Below are positions 46,481 to 59,262 of a DNA stretch of 64,000 nucleotides, in pieces (position 1 is the first letter of the stretch; every line of letters begins with the position of its first letter). This DNA is from Lomentospora prolificans. Its lineage: Eukaryota > Ascomycota > Sordariomycetes > Microascales > Microascaceae. Location of the stretch: contig JARFXM010000009.1 in assembly GCA_029532625.1 (NCBI GenBank), forward strand, positions 1,984,001 through 2,048,000, written 5' to 3'. A program made the translations under genes and the position numbers. The notes under the pieces were generated by a model. That model was given only the letters and a program-made list of their open reading frames with translations, searched no databases and was not told the DNA's origin.

Positions 46481-49307
46481 CTTGGAGGCCGCCAGCTTGG
46501 GCGTCGTTCGAGTCTAGGGCTCGGCGGATTGAGGTCGCTCTGATTAGGGGGCGCGGCTGAGGAACAGCGGCGGGGTTATTGTTTTAAGAGGTATGGGTCT
46601 GCCAGGTGTCAATGGCACAGATCTGGTTGGGTGAGGGGTCAGCGTCAATCATCCCTCAGTAAAGTATGGAGACAAGCCGCCGTTGGGCAAGACAACAAAC
46701 TCTTGACGACGGGCCGTGACGGGAATAAAAGGGGGGGAAACAAGGGGCAGAATATCAGGCGATATCAATTGCAGGGCAAAAAATGTGAGGCTGCGGAAAT
46801 GGCGGATCGAAACTCCCAAGACAATGCATCTCGGCTACCAGCGCGCAAGGATCAGTGATGGGGGAGACAAGGGCGAAATTACCGGGAATGCAATATCCGG
46901 GGTGGTAGTGGGCGAACGGGCGGTTGGCGAACCGAACTGTCGCGTCGGGGGCACGATGCTCCAGGGTCTACGACTTGTGTGAGAGAGGTCCCGAGCGAGG
47001 CCAAAAAAAAATTAGAGTTGCAGCCAGGTTTCGTAACGCTATCTCCAAGCGTGTCTTTGATAAGAAAACAGGGCGATGATAGATGAAAAGGACCAGAAAC
47101 CCGAAGTTCTTTGGGACCTTTCACAGCTCCGGATTCTATCTCGACGCCAAAATGTCGGTGTTGGAGGTGGCCCCTCTAGGCAAAGAGTTCCAGTAAATAG
47201 GCTCGAAAGCGAAAGGCTAGCCCTTGCAAATGCGTAGGAAAACAATTTGATCAAGCTCGCAACGGGGTAGCACGATCGGATAATGATATTCCTGCGAACA
47301 GATACTTCCGTCCTCCCCGTGGTATACAATGCACCAACTCGAGTCACCCGTAGTCGCGATGGCTTCGGCTTCGTTCGTAGGCTTGTTTCGGCGCTTGTTG
47401 ATCAAGGAGACAGCGATGGGAAGAAACACTGAATCGGCCTATAAACCTAGATTAGAACACCGCATTAGGAAGTTCCCCTGGTTGCCTAATCGAACCGAAT
47501 CGAGAGGTGCATTGGAAGAGGAAAGCTTTAGGTTGTCAAAGAGACACGATGGAGACAATGCAAGCGGCTAAGCCACTATGGCATTAACGCACCGAGCATA
47601 GCTCCTCCAACAGCGACGAGGTATGGGTTTCTAGCTTTACCTTGAGACGAAACGAGACAGCGATTGGGCTCTGGGACTAGAGGTGCTCGGAGAGAGACGA
47701 GACAACCAGTGAAGTGTACTCGAGTCACATCCACTGGATGGTTGGAAGTTGTGGTGGGTTGGGTAAACGAGGATTGGCCGCTGATCCAAGCGTCTTGGGT
47801 TCCTAGCAGGGGGCGCCCGGGAGGGGTCAGCCACAAAACAGCATGAAGCAGACCAAGAAGGATTTCAACGACAGACAGAGGGGAGGAGGCTGGTGTTCGG
47901 GTGCAGAAATCGAAGGAGGATGGGAGGAGGAAGTTCTTCTGCACTCTGCATATGATCTGGGAATCTTTAGGGTTGCAGGAGAGAAAGGCGTACCTGTAAA
48001 CAGATTGATGGGTCCCTCAGCAACTTGGCAGATGTAGTGTAATGCCAGCGAATGGGGGGGGATTGATGAGGGGAAGTTTGCTGATATCCCGCCGATGTTG
48101 ATGCTGCCAATTGCGCTCGACCGCACTGTGGGTTCGCGAGTACACCACTGTCCAGCTGGCTATGGCTCTATACTGCGAGGAGAGTTACCCGCACCCGATC
48201 TCATATTTGATCAATGAGACGGAGCACGCGGCGGAGCAGCCAGTACACAGTGCTTGACCTCATTTTATCCCGGCTACGACTTGCTACGGAAGAGTTCCTC
48301 GTGGGCTATATATAACAAGCCAAAGAAACCAGCCCGTTGGGTTTTACCTTGCCTTCCAGGGACCAACTAGCTCAATCAGAGCATTTTTGCAGAGCCCTGA
48401 TCTCGACTTCCTCGATACCCTTTGCACAGTGGCTAAGACAGTCCGTGTGTCTCTCCCCTCTGATAGGGTCAGGTCCTGCCCCAGCAGGCAGATGACACTG
48501 AAGCGCGCATGCCGTTCTCCGCTGGCCGATCCTCCTAGCGTTCCCCGTCTGCGGGCTGTTCCAATTAGCGCCCCCCTTCTGGGTACGCCAGCGGGTATAC
48601 TATTAATCCGGCACTGCTCCTGCACTGTTCCACTGAGCTCAAAACGGCGGGTCGATCAAACTCTCAACAGAGGACGGCAAGCTGGAAAAAATGGAAGTTG
48701 AGAAAATGGGATGAATCTGAGAGGAAGGATATTAGGCGAATCGCGCGAATAACCTGGAACACGTCCTCTATTGGTTGGCTTAGGCGAAAATAAACCGCCT
48801 TGTGCAAGATAACTGAATATTCATAGTGGGTCTATGACAGCCATGTATGCCAGGCATCACGGATGGCGGTGCTGGGCTCCAAAGTAGCAGGCTTTGGGCC
48901 CGAACGAGAGGCCTGCCTCAGCCAATGACGGCACCAATCCCACTGTGACAGTGCTAGCTGGCCATGGTACCTGCATCACCGATACCAGCACACAAATGTT
49001 CCTTAATGTTGTCATGAAGCCCCGTGGGATTGGCACTGTTGGCGGCTGGCAGCACTCTCGTACTCCTCCACCCATGCCATGACCATGACATCCCACCAAC
49101 GACTCCTCAACTTCATAATGTGTTTGCTCAATCGAATTTGAGGTAATAGAGGCGGCACCGAAATTCATCCCGTTACTTTTGAACACCGTACGTTATAGTT
49201 ATAGAATCAGCTCTCGCTATGGGTCAATAAGATCGTCCGCCGTTTTCGACAAAAGACGTGGACCGGGCTCGAGCACCGCTCCGATTTGCCGGGGACCGTG
49301 TTGAGTG
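46481..49307. other. Divergent interval between RTS1 and TFC1
   Basis: About 2.8 kb. Apart from one weak small-gene candidate at 47217-47593, no coding region is supported. The interval should contain both promoters. Confidence 0.45.
47217..47593 (-). CDS. Possible 3' part of a small membrane-protein gene (weak)
   Basis: Two pieces fit together: an exon ending at 47593 and a final exon 47428-47217. Joining them across a 164-base interval with a gtgcgt donor and a cag acceptor makes one continuous hydrophobic segment, NPYLVAVGGAMLVFLPIAVS. It is followed by LINKRRNKPTNEAEA, a classical membrane helix with a basic cytosolic flank. The 5' end of the first piece and a true start codon were not found. 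One ATG inside the first piece would give a protein starting MLVFLPIAV. No family was recognised, and chance remains a real possibility. Confidence 0.22.
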
Positions 49308-51683
49308 ATGGCGAAGATGAATATCCAGGATGAAATTGTGGATGAAGACTCCTCTCATACCGAAGACTACTTCGATGACAGCGACGATAGCAACGTAGAG
49401 CCCACCAATGAATCTACTCAGAGAAACGAAGGACCGGCCGGGGTCGAAGGAGCGGGGGATGTGGAGGGGAGAGAGGAGGATGAAGGCGCACCACGATATG
49501 TGGTGCCCCCGCGAGCCATGGGTGCTGTAGAAGTACCCATGATAGTCGCCAATGTCGACCGCGCAACTAAAGCTTTCGGGAACATTACTACATATAAGCC
49601 CGTAGGTAGCTAACATCTCGACGCATACGAAGGCGGTGGCTAACTATCCGTATCTAGCTTCTCGATCCTAACCGGAACTCTCTTCCGCTGTACATGGATC
49701 CCGAAAACGCCTTTTGCCCGCCAATTTTATCGCATAATGCGTCCACCCACAATGTTCTCCTCAAAGTTACCGTTCCAAAACGGACAGGGAGGAAGAGAAA
49801 GCGCGGGACCGACGGCCCTTGGGAAGGAGAAGTAGCGAGTGATCACGGCAACGCGCCACCGATCGTTGGTCATGATGGCCGCGTAGCATCTGAGAAGAGG
49901 GCGGACCATCCCAAGACACTCCTCCGGAAACTCCAAGATAACTCCGAAAGCTATCGGGTCGAAACGGTCGGCGTGATTAAGCATACGCATCGATACAGAG
50001 GTCGGTCTGCGCCGACCCTTCTCTCGAGAGAACACACTGCTAATGACCACCGCTGCCAGGCCTGATGGACTTCCAAGTCGATCTCAGCAGATCCGACTTT
50101 GCCGCGAATTTCGTCGACAAGATTCTATCTCGGGATGGTAAGGAGTACTCTGGAACCCTCCCATCTCAGCTTAATACTAACAGCGTATAACAGTGAACAA
50201 GATCAAGCAGTTCAAGATCGGCCGCGACATAGACTCCGGTCCCAAATCCGACATAATGCCACCTCCCAAATTCACCCACATGACCCTGCCCTTCAATTAC
50301 GCGTACGAGCAAAACCCCTTCGTACACGCCATAAAAGGCGACGAGGGCGAGGAGCAAGTCGTAAACACCACCGCCCCCGCCCTGGTGGGCTGCTTCATTG
50401 CCGCCACTGACCCGACCCCCCCGGCGCCTAATCGCCTCCCGAATCTCCTCGACCCCCTGACCGCAGAGGTCATCACCGCCGTGGAAGAGGCCTTTGAAGC
50501 TCGGCCCATATGGACGCGCCGCTCCCTCTTAAATTACCTCGGGCCTCGCCTAAAGAACTGGGGGCCCTTGAAGCGCTTTCTAGGCTACGCTGCCTACCAG
50601 TTCAAGGGCGGGCCGTGGAGGGACGCCCTCATGCCCTACGGCCTCGATCCCCGCTCTGACCCGAAATACCGCATCTACCAAACCCTATCCTTCAAGCTCC
50701 CTTCCATCAAGAATGCAAATAAGAACGCAAAGAAGAAGTCGTGGAAGAACTTTCGCCGCGCGCGCGACGCAGACCCCTACAAGTTCGAGGAGGACACCGC
50801 CGAGAGCCACATCTTCAACGGCGACACGTACTACTCCAACGGAAAAGTCTGGCAGGTCTGCGACATCACGGACCCCACCCTTTCTCGCATGTTTACCGAG
50901 GCCAGCATCCGCCCGACGTGCGACGTCGAGAGCAGCGGCTGGTACCACCAAGGCCTGTGGGGCAAGGCCAAGGCCGTCATGAAGTGCAAGCTCGTCGCCG
51001 TCCTGTTCAACCGCACCCTGGCCCCCAACGCCTTTGACCACCTTCTTCACGACGCCGGGGCTCCCGCAGCTGACGAGATTGAACTGGGCGCTGACGGGGA
51101 GGAGCATCAGCAGCAGCAGTCGCAGCAGCAACAGCAACAGCAACAGTTGCAGTACCAGCGATCTACATCCCTCACACCCCCTCCAGGCGCCATCGTCTCG
51201 CTTCGCCTGCCCGACTTGCAGCTTACCAACGAGGAGGTGCGATTCTTGAAGGGAAGGAGAATCCGCTCCACGGGTAGGCGAAAGACGGAGAAGAAGAAGT
51301 TCATGTCCGTCCAACTTAGTCGCCGGCCGAATAGGCCATCCGCGGTTCCCAAGCCCAGAGGCGGCGTAGTCGTCATGGGAAATGAGACACCCGCTTCGGA
51401 GACTGACACTTTAGGTCAAGTTGGTGAGAAGGGAGACCAGACGTCGAGGATACATGGGCAAGGCGGGGACCAATCTGGTGAAGGGCACTCGAGAATTGAC
51501 GACGTTTATGATGAAATGGATGTCGAAGATGACGAAGAGATGGACGAGGTTGATGAAGGCGGCGAGGAAGACGTAGAGGAGGAAGAAGAGTACGATGAGG
51601 AAGAGGGCCAAGCAGAGACCTACGAGGATCCATATGCTTACCTCGATGATGATGACGGTGTTGAGTACATCTACGATGATTAG
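49308..51683 (+). CDS. TFC1: TFIIIC subunit 5 (tau95 / Sfc1)
   Basis: Four exons, 49308-49601, 49658-50000, 50060-50137 and 50194-51683, encode 734 residues. The N-terminus is acidic (EDYFDDSDDS), followed by the dimerisation domain: RYVVPPRAMGAVEVPMIV, LDPNRNSLPLYMDPENAFCP, THNVLLKVTVPKRTGRKRKRG. The central DNA-binding region includes RPIWTRRSLLNYLG, YAAYQFKGGPWRDALMPYGLDPR and the long FEASIRPTCD-type block. A Gln-rich run lies near 530-550, and the C-terminal 100 residues are very acidic (EEDVEEEEEYDEEEG). In TFIIIC this subunit helps contact the A box of tRNA genes for RNA polymerase III. Its 3' end is only 259 bases from the convergent zinc-finger gene. Confidence 0.93.
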
Positions 51684-51942
51684 GCGGAAAAAGAATATAC
51701 AGTCACAGCATCGAAATAGCGGCAATACTACGAAAGGCAGGCGTTAGGTTAATAGGCTTTCCTGAAACTAACCTAGGATCCCAGTAATCCGGGCCAGAAG
51801 ATTCACTGCCGTCTTCAACCCCCGCCCTTCCAACTATTCCCATAGAGGATATCACCTTTAAATTTCCCACGTTGTAATCTCGTCGGGTTAGGACAAAAGA
51901 GAAGGAGCTGTGTTGACAAGTAGTTGGAGGATTCAAATCCAT

Positions 51943-53662
51943 TTACCAGTCAATGTTCTTGCCCTTCCAAAAGTTGCTATGGTCCCTCTGCTTGACCTCT
52001 TCCAGTTTTTTGAGGGCCTTTCTGGCAGCGACTTCATGGTCATAGTCGATGAATCGATGGACTGCGTCCGGGGCTACGACATATCGATTTGTGAAATCCA
52101 CGTGAGTGCCTTGGACATCAGCAAGGCCTGCGGTGAGTTGATCGAAGAAAGGACGGAAGTCGTCACTGCGTCGAATACCGCAGCGGTGGCTCTGCGACTC
52201 CGAGTGTTGCGTCAAAGCTGATGCGCTTTTAAAATAGCGGAGGCATGCGGGACACTGAAATTTGCGACCTTTCTGAGCATGGGCGTCGGATTGCAGGTGA
52301 TCAATGAGACCGACTGCAGAGGGAAAGCTTCTCCTGTGGATGGCCACTTCTAGTCAGTGGTCTATCACCATCCGAAACACGGAGGGTTGTCCCCGTCCCC
52401 TGTTAGCGGCGCTCTCGTAGTTCTACGATAACTTACGGGCAGTCCTGCCTAGGGCAGTGGTACTTCTTGCTGTACTTGTTATAGTATCGGAACCTATCAA
52501 AGTCCTTGTGTCGAGGGTCATCCACACTAAGGCCCTGCACAAGTTCACAACTGCCCCAGTCCTCATACTGTTTAGTCTGGGCATCCCCTTCCGATTCCGA
52601 GATGCTATTGGTAGGGACCTTCAATCCATTGCTTTGGGGACCTATACACCTAGTAGCAGAAGCTCGGGTAGGACTAGTAATGATCGTCAGTGAAACAACG
52701 AGAAAGATACTAGGACGTAAATGGAGGATTCTTACCCTCTACCCTTGGAGCTGCATGACTTTTCTTGCCCACTCTCGACGTGAATAGTATTAGCCGTAGG
52801 ATTAGCACTTTGAACGGGAAGCTTCCGCCCCCGAGGGTCCTGAGAGCCCCAGAGACGGAGAGGGAGGTATCCCTCGGGTTTCGATGCATTGACATCATTA
52901 GACACCTGGGAGGTGGTAAAAATAGACTCAAGTGTAGATGTCGAAAACTTGACCTTGGTGGTATCAGGGCGGATTGGGTGCTCGCTCACAGTCTTCAGCG
53001 CACTTGCACTCTTTTCCACGAATCCGGTAGCAGCCTTGGATTTCCTCTTCAAATCGGAAGCCTTAAACGCGGCTACGGCCTCTGCAAGGCTGGGAAACTC
53101 AACTCTGGATGCAGTTGCGGCATCAAGCTTGCCGGCATCAGACTTCTCGGGTGATTTCTCGAGCTTGGTAGGAAGCTCGACCGCGAAACATTGAGCATAA
53201 CTGCGCGGGTTCGCCCCTGGGTGGCGGTCCTTTCGACGCGCAGAAGCATTTTCTGCTGACAGCTTCTCAAGACGACGAGAATCCAACTGCTCCTTCGATA
53301 TTTTACACTCCCGACGTTCGATATGAGACACTAACGAACCAACACGGGCAAATTGGCCACTGCATCCGGGACACTTTAGGTCCTGACGAGCCGCATGGGT
53401 CTAGTTGGTTGACATAGTTAGGGATGAACGTAGCGAGGTACAGCTGGGTGTCCTTAGAGATTCCATCGATAACACTTACCTGAAAATAATGGACTCGCAC
53501 CGTATCCGGATGGGCGAACGATATTCCGCACTCAACGCAATGGTGATGGCCTTGGCCTTCCTTCATCTTCTCCCGCTTGTGGGCTATGAGAGCATCGTAA
53601 CCATGGAAGACTTCGTGGCACTCCTCACAGGTGAATTCCTGCGGAGTATTATCCGAGGCCAT
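51943..53662 (-). CDS. Multi-C2H2 zinc-finger protein
   Basis: Four exons, 53662-53480, 53400-52736, 52673-52437 and 52333-51943, encode 491 residues. The N-terminal cluster has three finger-like units: FTCEECHEVFHGYDALIAH, HCVECGISFAHPDTVRVHYF-x-TH (across intron 1), and KCPGCSGQFARVGSLVSHIE-x3-C. A Lys/Ser-rich middle region of about 200 residues follows. A second cluster lies near the C-terminus: YHCPRQDCPRSFPSAVGLIDH (completed across intron 3), then FQCPACLRYFKSASALTQH-x4-H. The last about 80 residues are conserved-looking and end FWKGKNIDW. Nucleic-acid binding is likely; the target is unknown. All junctions use standard donors and keep frame, and two fingers are formed only after splicing. 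Confidence 0.85.
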
Positions 53663-56600
53663 GTCGAAGGGATGTGGCGATGCTAGGCGACTGATGGGCG
53701 TTGAGATTCAATGCCACGATGGAAACGTGTGAAAGTCTTGTACTCTCAAGGTCACTTTACTGGCGGTGTTGATGGCCCTTGGTAATTCTGAACCCGCCTT
53801 GGATTTCAAAGGCTGAATCGTCGAGTACACTGGAAAGGGGGTAAGTGTTTAGGCCCAGGGCGTTTGTAACAGAGCACAGGAAGCGGTCGATGTCAGAGAG
53901 TAGATTGTTTGCAGAAATATGTGGCCATGGCTGGCTGTGATCCGTCAACCCTAAGATGAATAGGATAATTGAGAATTCAAGTCTATAGTTTGTGATGTTA
54001 TGTCATGTCGAGATATTGATCCTGAGCTTGGTCTGAACAGTAGTAGTTGCCCTTTCCCTTTCCCTTGCCCTTTCCATGTAAGTGGAATGGAGACATGTGA
54101 TTCAGGGCTTCACCCATCAGATCAGCTCTCCATATCTCCTTCCCTTACATTAAGCCATGTTCCAGTTACTTCTGAATGTCACATGGCTCTTTCCCTTTCA
54201 TTGGAGCCGCATTCTTTATATCTTGCCTTCTTTAATCCGCCTCGATGCGACCTTCATCTCAACCTTCGTAAGAGCGGTGGCATTCTTGCTCATGATTTAC
54301 CCGATGTTCAACGATCTCTCGAACCAGGCAACGCCCTACTTGGCGATAGCCTTCATTTCGCAGGACCCCTTAGCACCTTCAATACGACTCGGTTGGTTAT
54401 TCTCTTGGTAGAATTTGACTAAAGCTTAAGATGGCGACGGTGATAATAACTCCGGCCGTCCTCGCTCATCTTGCGCAAGTTACCCAACAACGCTAACTCC
54501 TTGGCTATTGCTACTTGCTGCTTTACTGTGTCTAGAGTGTCTCATAGAAGCCAGAGGAGTACTTTGGATATCCCTGGTCTCTGATCAGGCTGAACTTGGA
54601 GATATATGTCGTCGTAGATGCGACCTCCGCTCAAGTTCCCGCTCGTTATTAACCGACATTTCGGGCAATTCCGTAAGAAATGGACAAATGTATACATCCA
54701 AAGGAGCTGGTTGACACTTCTATAGGCATGCTGAAGCACCACAGGTTGATTGCCGCCTAAGAGGATAGGTGCTACTAGTATTTACTCAATAGTCACAGGC
54801 TAATCATGCCATCGTTTAGAGGTTCCGAGCATTTACACGAATGTTGTAAGCTAGCGGAGTCCCAGACACGCGACAGATGCATTGTACAATATTGCATGGT
54901 CTTGTTGTTCTGAGTTCCCAATCGATTCAAATCCAGGTCTACTATAATACGCAAGTACTCAGCTCTCACTAAGTTGTAAGTCTCGCTCTCAACCCGTACC
55001 GCTAACGGCTGAAAGGTCCAGCTCTGTATCCCTTCAGCTCCTGTTGAGAGTGAACCAGAAAATGTTTGGAAAAGGGTTCTATCTTTAGGCTTCGGTGGTG
55101 GATACCACTCCAGGAAGGTGGCTTTCAAGAAGCCCTCGGCTCAATTGCTATGCTTCCCTCCCGCAGCTTGCTGAGCTCGAAACCGGTTCTAGAATGACGG
55201 GGTGCTATCCACTCTCTATCTCCGGCAGGCCAGCCAGCCGGATCAGCAACGTCAGTCATCTGCTCATCGTGCTCCTGGTAGTCATCCGCGTTTGCCCGGC
55301 GATCTCCCCATGCACTGCCCAAATGGGTCACCATTCATGCTTTAGACATGTGTACGCCTTGTAGTCAGACACCGCCTACTATCTACGGATAACCACATGT
55401 TCCTTCGCCCCCTCCTTGCCGATCTCAGTGAAAACTTGATAGGAGCTTAGCCAGCTGTTCGCAAGCTCCGCTAGCGCTCCATTTCAAGAATACTGGACAG
55501 CATTGGAGCTAACCACACGCCCAATAACAGAGATGCTCGGCCGCAACCCACCCTTCTCGGGGCTTATATCGACATTGCCTGGCAGCTGGCTTTGAACTTG
55601 CCTACTACGCCTTACACCCTCTTCATCTCACCTGGATTACCCTGCATCAACCCCCCTGCAAAGTAAGGTCACAAGATATCCCACCCTGCCATGTCATGCT
55701 TTTTTACAATCATTGCTTAGCAATAGCAAGGCTGGCAGAGCCCAGCGGCCGTATCTAAGTCTATAGTTTGACCGCAAGGTTGGATCCCGCTGAGAATCGA
55801 AACGGATAATGAGAAATTTAGGGATAGCTGACAGCCAGCTGGCGATGTCCTCTTCAGGTCACCCCGGAGTGCTATTTCCCACTCTCAACCCCGCAAAAAA
55901 CCTAGGCGAGACATGCGCGATAGCTAAATTTTCCTCTCTTTTACTATTCAACCAGCCCACACCGCTTAGCCGCATCAAGTTTTCCTTCTACCAGCTGCAA
56001 CCAACACTCTCGCTTATTGTCACCAGGTGCCCCCGCGCGCAAGGACCAAGGCGAAGGATCTGGTTCCTTGAAAAAGCAAGGCGCATCCTCCCAACATGCT
56101 CGGCGCGGAGCGATGCAAAATTCCAGCAAGTGGGAACGGGTGAGCAGGGGTAGTGTTGGCTGACCCGGCCGGCCACTAACAAAAGTGGTTATCCTACGGC
56201 AATTGCAGTCTCCACTTGGTGCCGATGTTGCAGATCACAGCAGACGCGGCAGCGAGGGACGGCCCTCGCTCCAGAGCTGACGATATCCCCGTATTCCGTT
56301 CGGATGGTACGCTGATCATTTTGGCCTCGGCCGTCTCGCTAGCTCCTCCGATCCCTTCCATCCGACCCTTGTCCACGCCTTCTGCGGGAGTCTCAAGGAG
56401 GCATTCCTCTGGTACAAAATGAGAGATTTAGGCCACGGCGTGAACATGCGACATGCCCTGACAAACCGATATTGGTCCTGCGGAGGATCTTTGCCAATAT
56501 TGCTTCCTTTCTGGCCCTAGTTCAGAACCCCCGCCGGACCTGATGTGTGGTGGCTCAAAGCCCGCTCTCGCTTGTGAGTTGTGACGAGCTGTTGGGTCCC

Positions 56601-57483
56601 AGGACCACCCTCTTTTCGTCTCACTTGCTCCCTGGTACAGCTTACCACGTCCTCGTTTCCGGTAGACCAATTCCGGCGGAGGCACCCCCAAGGACAGCAT
56701 TGCAATGTCGACCCAAAATCTTGCAACAGGATAACGCACGCAAACTTTCGCGTCCCCATCCTTAATCCACCTGCCTCCAAGAGAGATCAACGCCCTGCAA
56801 CCCAATGGCGCTCGCAGGCCCCCGCACAAACCTCGAGCGTCACTGCCAGCATCCACTGTCCTATGGATCGATCGAAGCCCTCCCAAAAGGATGCACGCAA
56901 TGCAACTCTCTTTCGGCACCCTCGCCCCCCCCCCTTCTCAGCCCAGATGTAAGATGAATAGCATGGGCTTCCCCAAATTTATAACTCGCCCATCAGATCA
57001 ATAGGTCAAAATCGATATGAACTAGGAGGGGGCGGGCATATCACCATGCGACCTCGGGCTAGGAGCCGTGAGAGAGCGGTTTTTTTCCCCACCTAAGAAC
57101 CTCACACCCCTCCAGCAGCCAAGAGCCAACTCACGAGCACCACAGCTTTTAACCCTATCCGGACGCGCTTACATGAAGCCTACCTGCCGGCTCCGCCTCG
57201 ACTTGGTATGACCTCTCCTAGGGCGGCGATTTCTTGTTCTCGGCATGGACTGGTTGTAAGGTCAATCAAATCGGAGAGCTAGCTAAGAAGATCACGGCCG
57301 AGCAGCAGCCCCCGGTAGCTTTTTAGCCCTTCTCATATGACCTCTTTGTTTCTGACGTGGCAGCGTTTCCGTGGAGGGGCTCGCCCGTTTTCGTAACGAT
57401 ACGACACTGAAGGAGGATTAACAAGCACGCAGGCCTGCCCGTGATGTTGTAAGAATGCAAGTGGGAAATAAAGAGGAAAAATC

Positions 57484-57500
57484 AAAGAAAGAAAGAAAAA

Positions 57501-57532
<32 letters not shown>

Positions 57533-57542
57533 AAAAAAAAAA
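57484..57542 (+). repeat. AAAG/AAAAAG purine microsatellite with A21 run
   Basis: Imperfect aaag and aaaaag units run into 21 adenines. Simple repeat. Confidence 0.9.
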
Positions 57543-58070
57543 GGTAAAAAGAGAGATACACTAGATGAAGAGAGTATACGAAGTTGGACACGATCTAGTC
57601 GTACAAGTACCTACAGATTCTTCTACGCTGCTTTTTCTTGCTTGCTGCTTTGGCTACTCTTGTTTGTTTCACCCGGGTGTGTCCAAACTGTCGGGTTGCT
57701 CTCCCATGATTTAATCTCTTCTTACTTTTTTCCTTTGATTCATTTTATTTTATATCTAGTTCTTTAGTTGCTTGCCCATATTTGGGCCGGGTTGTCGAGG
57801 ATCCCCGTGTATTAACATATGAGTTGAGCTCGGCGATGGGTGTTCAGTAATACCAGGCTTGACTCGTGCATAAGACAAGACGTATAGCATAGCGTTCACC
57901 GTTCACTCAGCCCGCGCTTCAGACCGAGGCTGTACGCCGCATCGGTCACGGGGAAGGACCGGACGCCGTTCTAAGGACGTTCGAGACGCGAGGCTCTTGT
58001 CCGAGGCTGCCTAGCTCGAACACTACGCGCTATTACGAAGAACTAGAGTTGGAACCTCTCTATTGAACAC

Positions 58071-58086
58071 TATATATATATATATA
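58071..58086 (+). repeat. (TA)8 microsatellite
   Basis: Eight perfect ta units about 285 bases downstream (3') of the cutinase gene, which is on the minus strand. Confidence 0.9.
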
Positions 58087-58375
58087 CAGCTCGGCCAGTA
58101 TGTCGAGAGACCCTACCGAGCTCACTGACATCCCGTATCAGATCTCTTGTAGAAGTCATATATACACTTCATCCTATAATAATCCAACATACAGGCCAAG
58201 GTAACTGGCAGGAGGCGGAGGGAAACCAGCAGCTTAAAACGCTATGGAGCAACTTGGCTCTCTCTCTCTCTTTTCTCGTATTCTTAGAATAAAGTCAAAG
58301 CCAAAACCAAGGCCAAAATCAAACCAACCTCCCGCTCGAACCTAGCAGCGGAAGCTACAACCAACCCTACCCTCC

Positions 58376-59262
58376 CTACGCAGCCGCTATGCGCTGTTCC
58401 AAGAAAGCGGGGGCCTCATCGCCAGCGACACCAGTGTACTGGAGGTGGGCGGGGAGGATGGCGAGGGAGCCGGTACAGACGGCATCTCCACGGTTGCAAA
58501 AGACCTCGGTCTTCTCGGGGGGTAGTTGATAATCACACCATTGTTCTGCTGGTTCTTGGTGTAGCCGAAGAGGACGGCGCCCTTAACTTGGTCTTGGATA
58601 GTGGCGCCAGCTTCAGTAAGGGCGTTACCAACGACGGCGCTTCCTTGACTGCGTTTGGTTAGTCGTGCGGTTAAGGAAAAAGAAAAGAAAAAAAAAACAC
58701 TCTTTCACCCGATACTTGCAATGGGCGGGGGGGGAGGTTGGTTGGTTTGAACGGGTTGTGAGTGTGCGCATACCTGTAACCGCCCGTCACGACGGCGGCG
58801 TTGGGGCACTTGGAGTTGGCCAATTCAAAGAGCCTCGTGGCCTCGTCAATGGAAGCCTGGTTAGTTCCCTTGGGGAGGGCGTTTGGTGCCAGGGCAGCAG
58901 TATACGGGCCTCCGACACCCTGGATCCAGATGTCATTCGGGAAAGCACGCTCCATGGCGCTGGCTAGCGCGGGGCCGACAGTAATGCCCTGTGATTTGGT
59001 GTAAGTCGGGGGGTTGTCCCTTTGGTTCGATATACAGATCCAGTGCAGATCTCTCGCAAGACCGACGTACCATGTTTCCGGGCTCGGTAGAGCCACGGGC
59101 GTAGATCATGATCACGCTGGGGCAATCACCAGCATCTCCATTCTCAAGATCATTCCGCGTAGTTCTGCCCTGGCGGCGCTCAAGCCCAGCAGGCTCGCTC
59201 GAGGGAACGGCAATCGCGAGAGCAACAGTGGCTCCAACAGTCAAGGCGGCAAGGAACTTCAT
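58376..59262 (-). CDS. Cutinase (CE5) with a one-base frameshift in the last exon
   Basis: Three exons, 59262-59071, 58988-58774 and 58648-58376. A signal peptide covers about 1-18. The cutinase fold is clear: CPSVIMIYARGSTEPGNM joins GITVGPAL across intron 1, WIQGVGGPYTAAL, ELANSKCPNAAVVTGGYSQG. The nucleophile Ser lies in GYSQG, formed across intron 2. The last exon continues AVVGNALTEAGATIQDQVKG and NGVIINYPP, then the frame breaks at a run of six G (58517-58522, plus strand). The expected Asp segment (EVFCNRGDAVCTG) and His segment (ILPAHLQY) lie in the next frame, ending at a stop at 58376. So either one base is missing by sequencing error or the gene is broken before two of three catalytic residues. 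The family hydrolyses plant cutin and other esters outside the cell. Confidence 0.82.

Larger units (their letters stand above)
53663..58375. other. Long gene-free interval between the zinc-finger gene and the cutinase
   Basis: About 4.7 kb. Many short open frames but no recognisable domain or splice-consistent gene. Contains a purine microsatellite (57484-57542) and a TA dinucleotide run (58071-58086). A 111-codon open frame at 54793-55128 reads somewhat protein-like but is isolated by stop codons. Confidence 0.45.

Noticed and set aside
54793..55128. 111-codon open frame with protein-like composition
   Set aside because: Bounded by stops with no ATG start and no splice partner. It may be a decayed fragment but cannot be supported.
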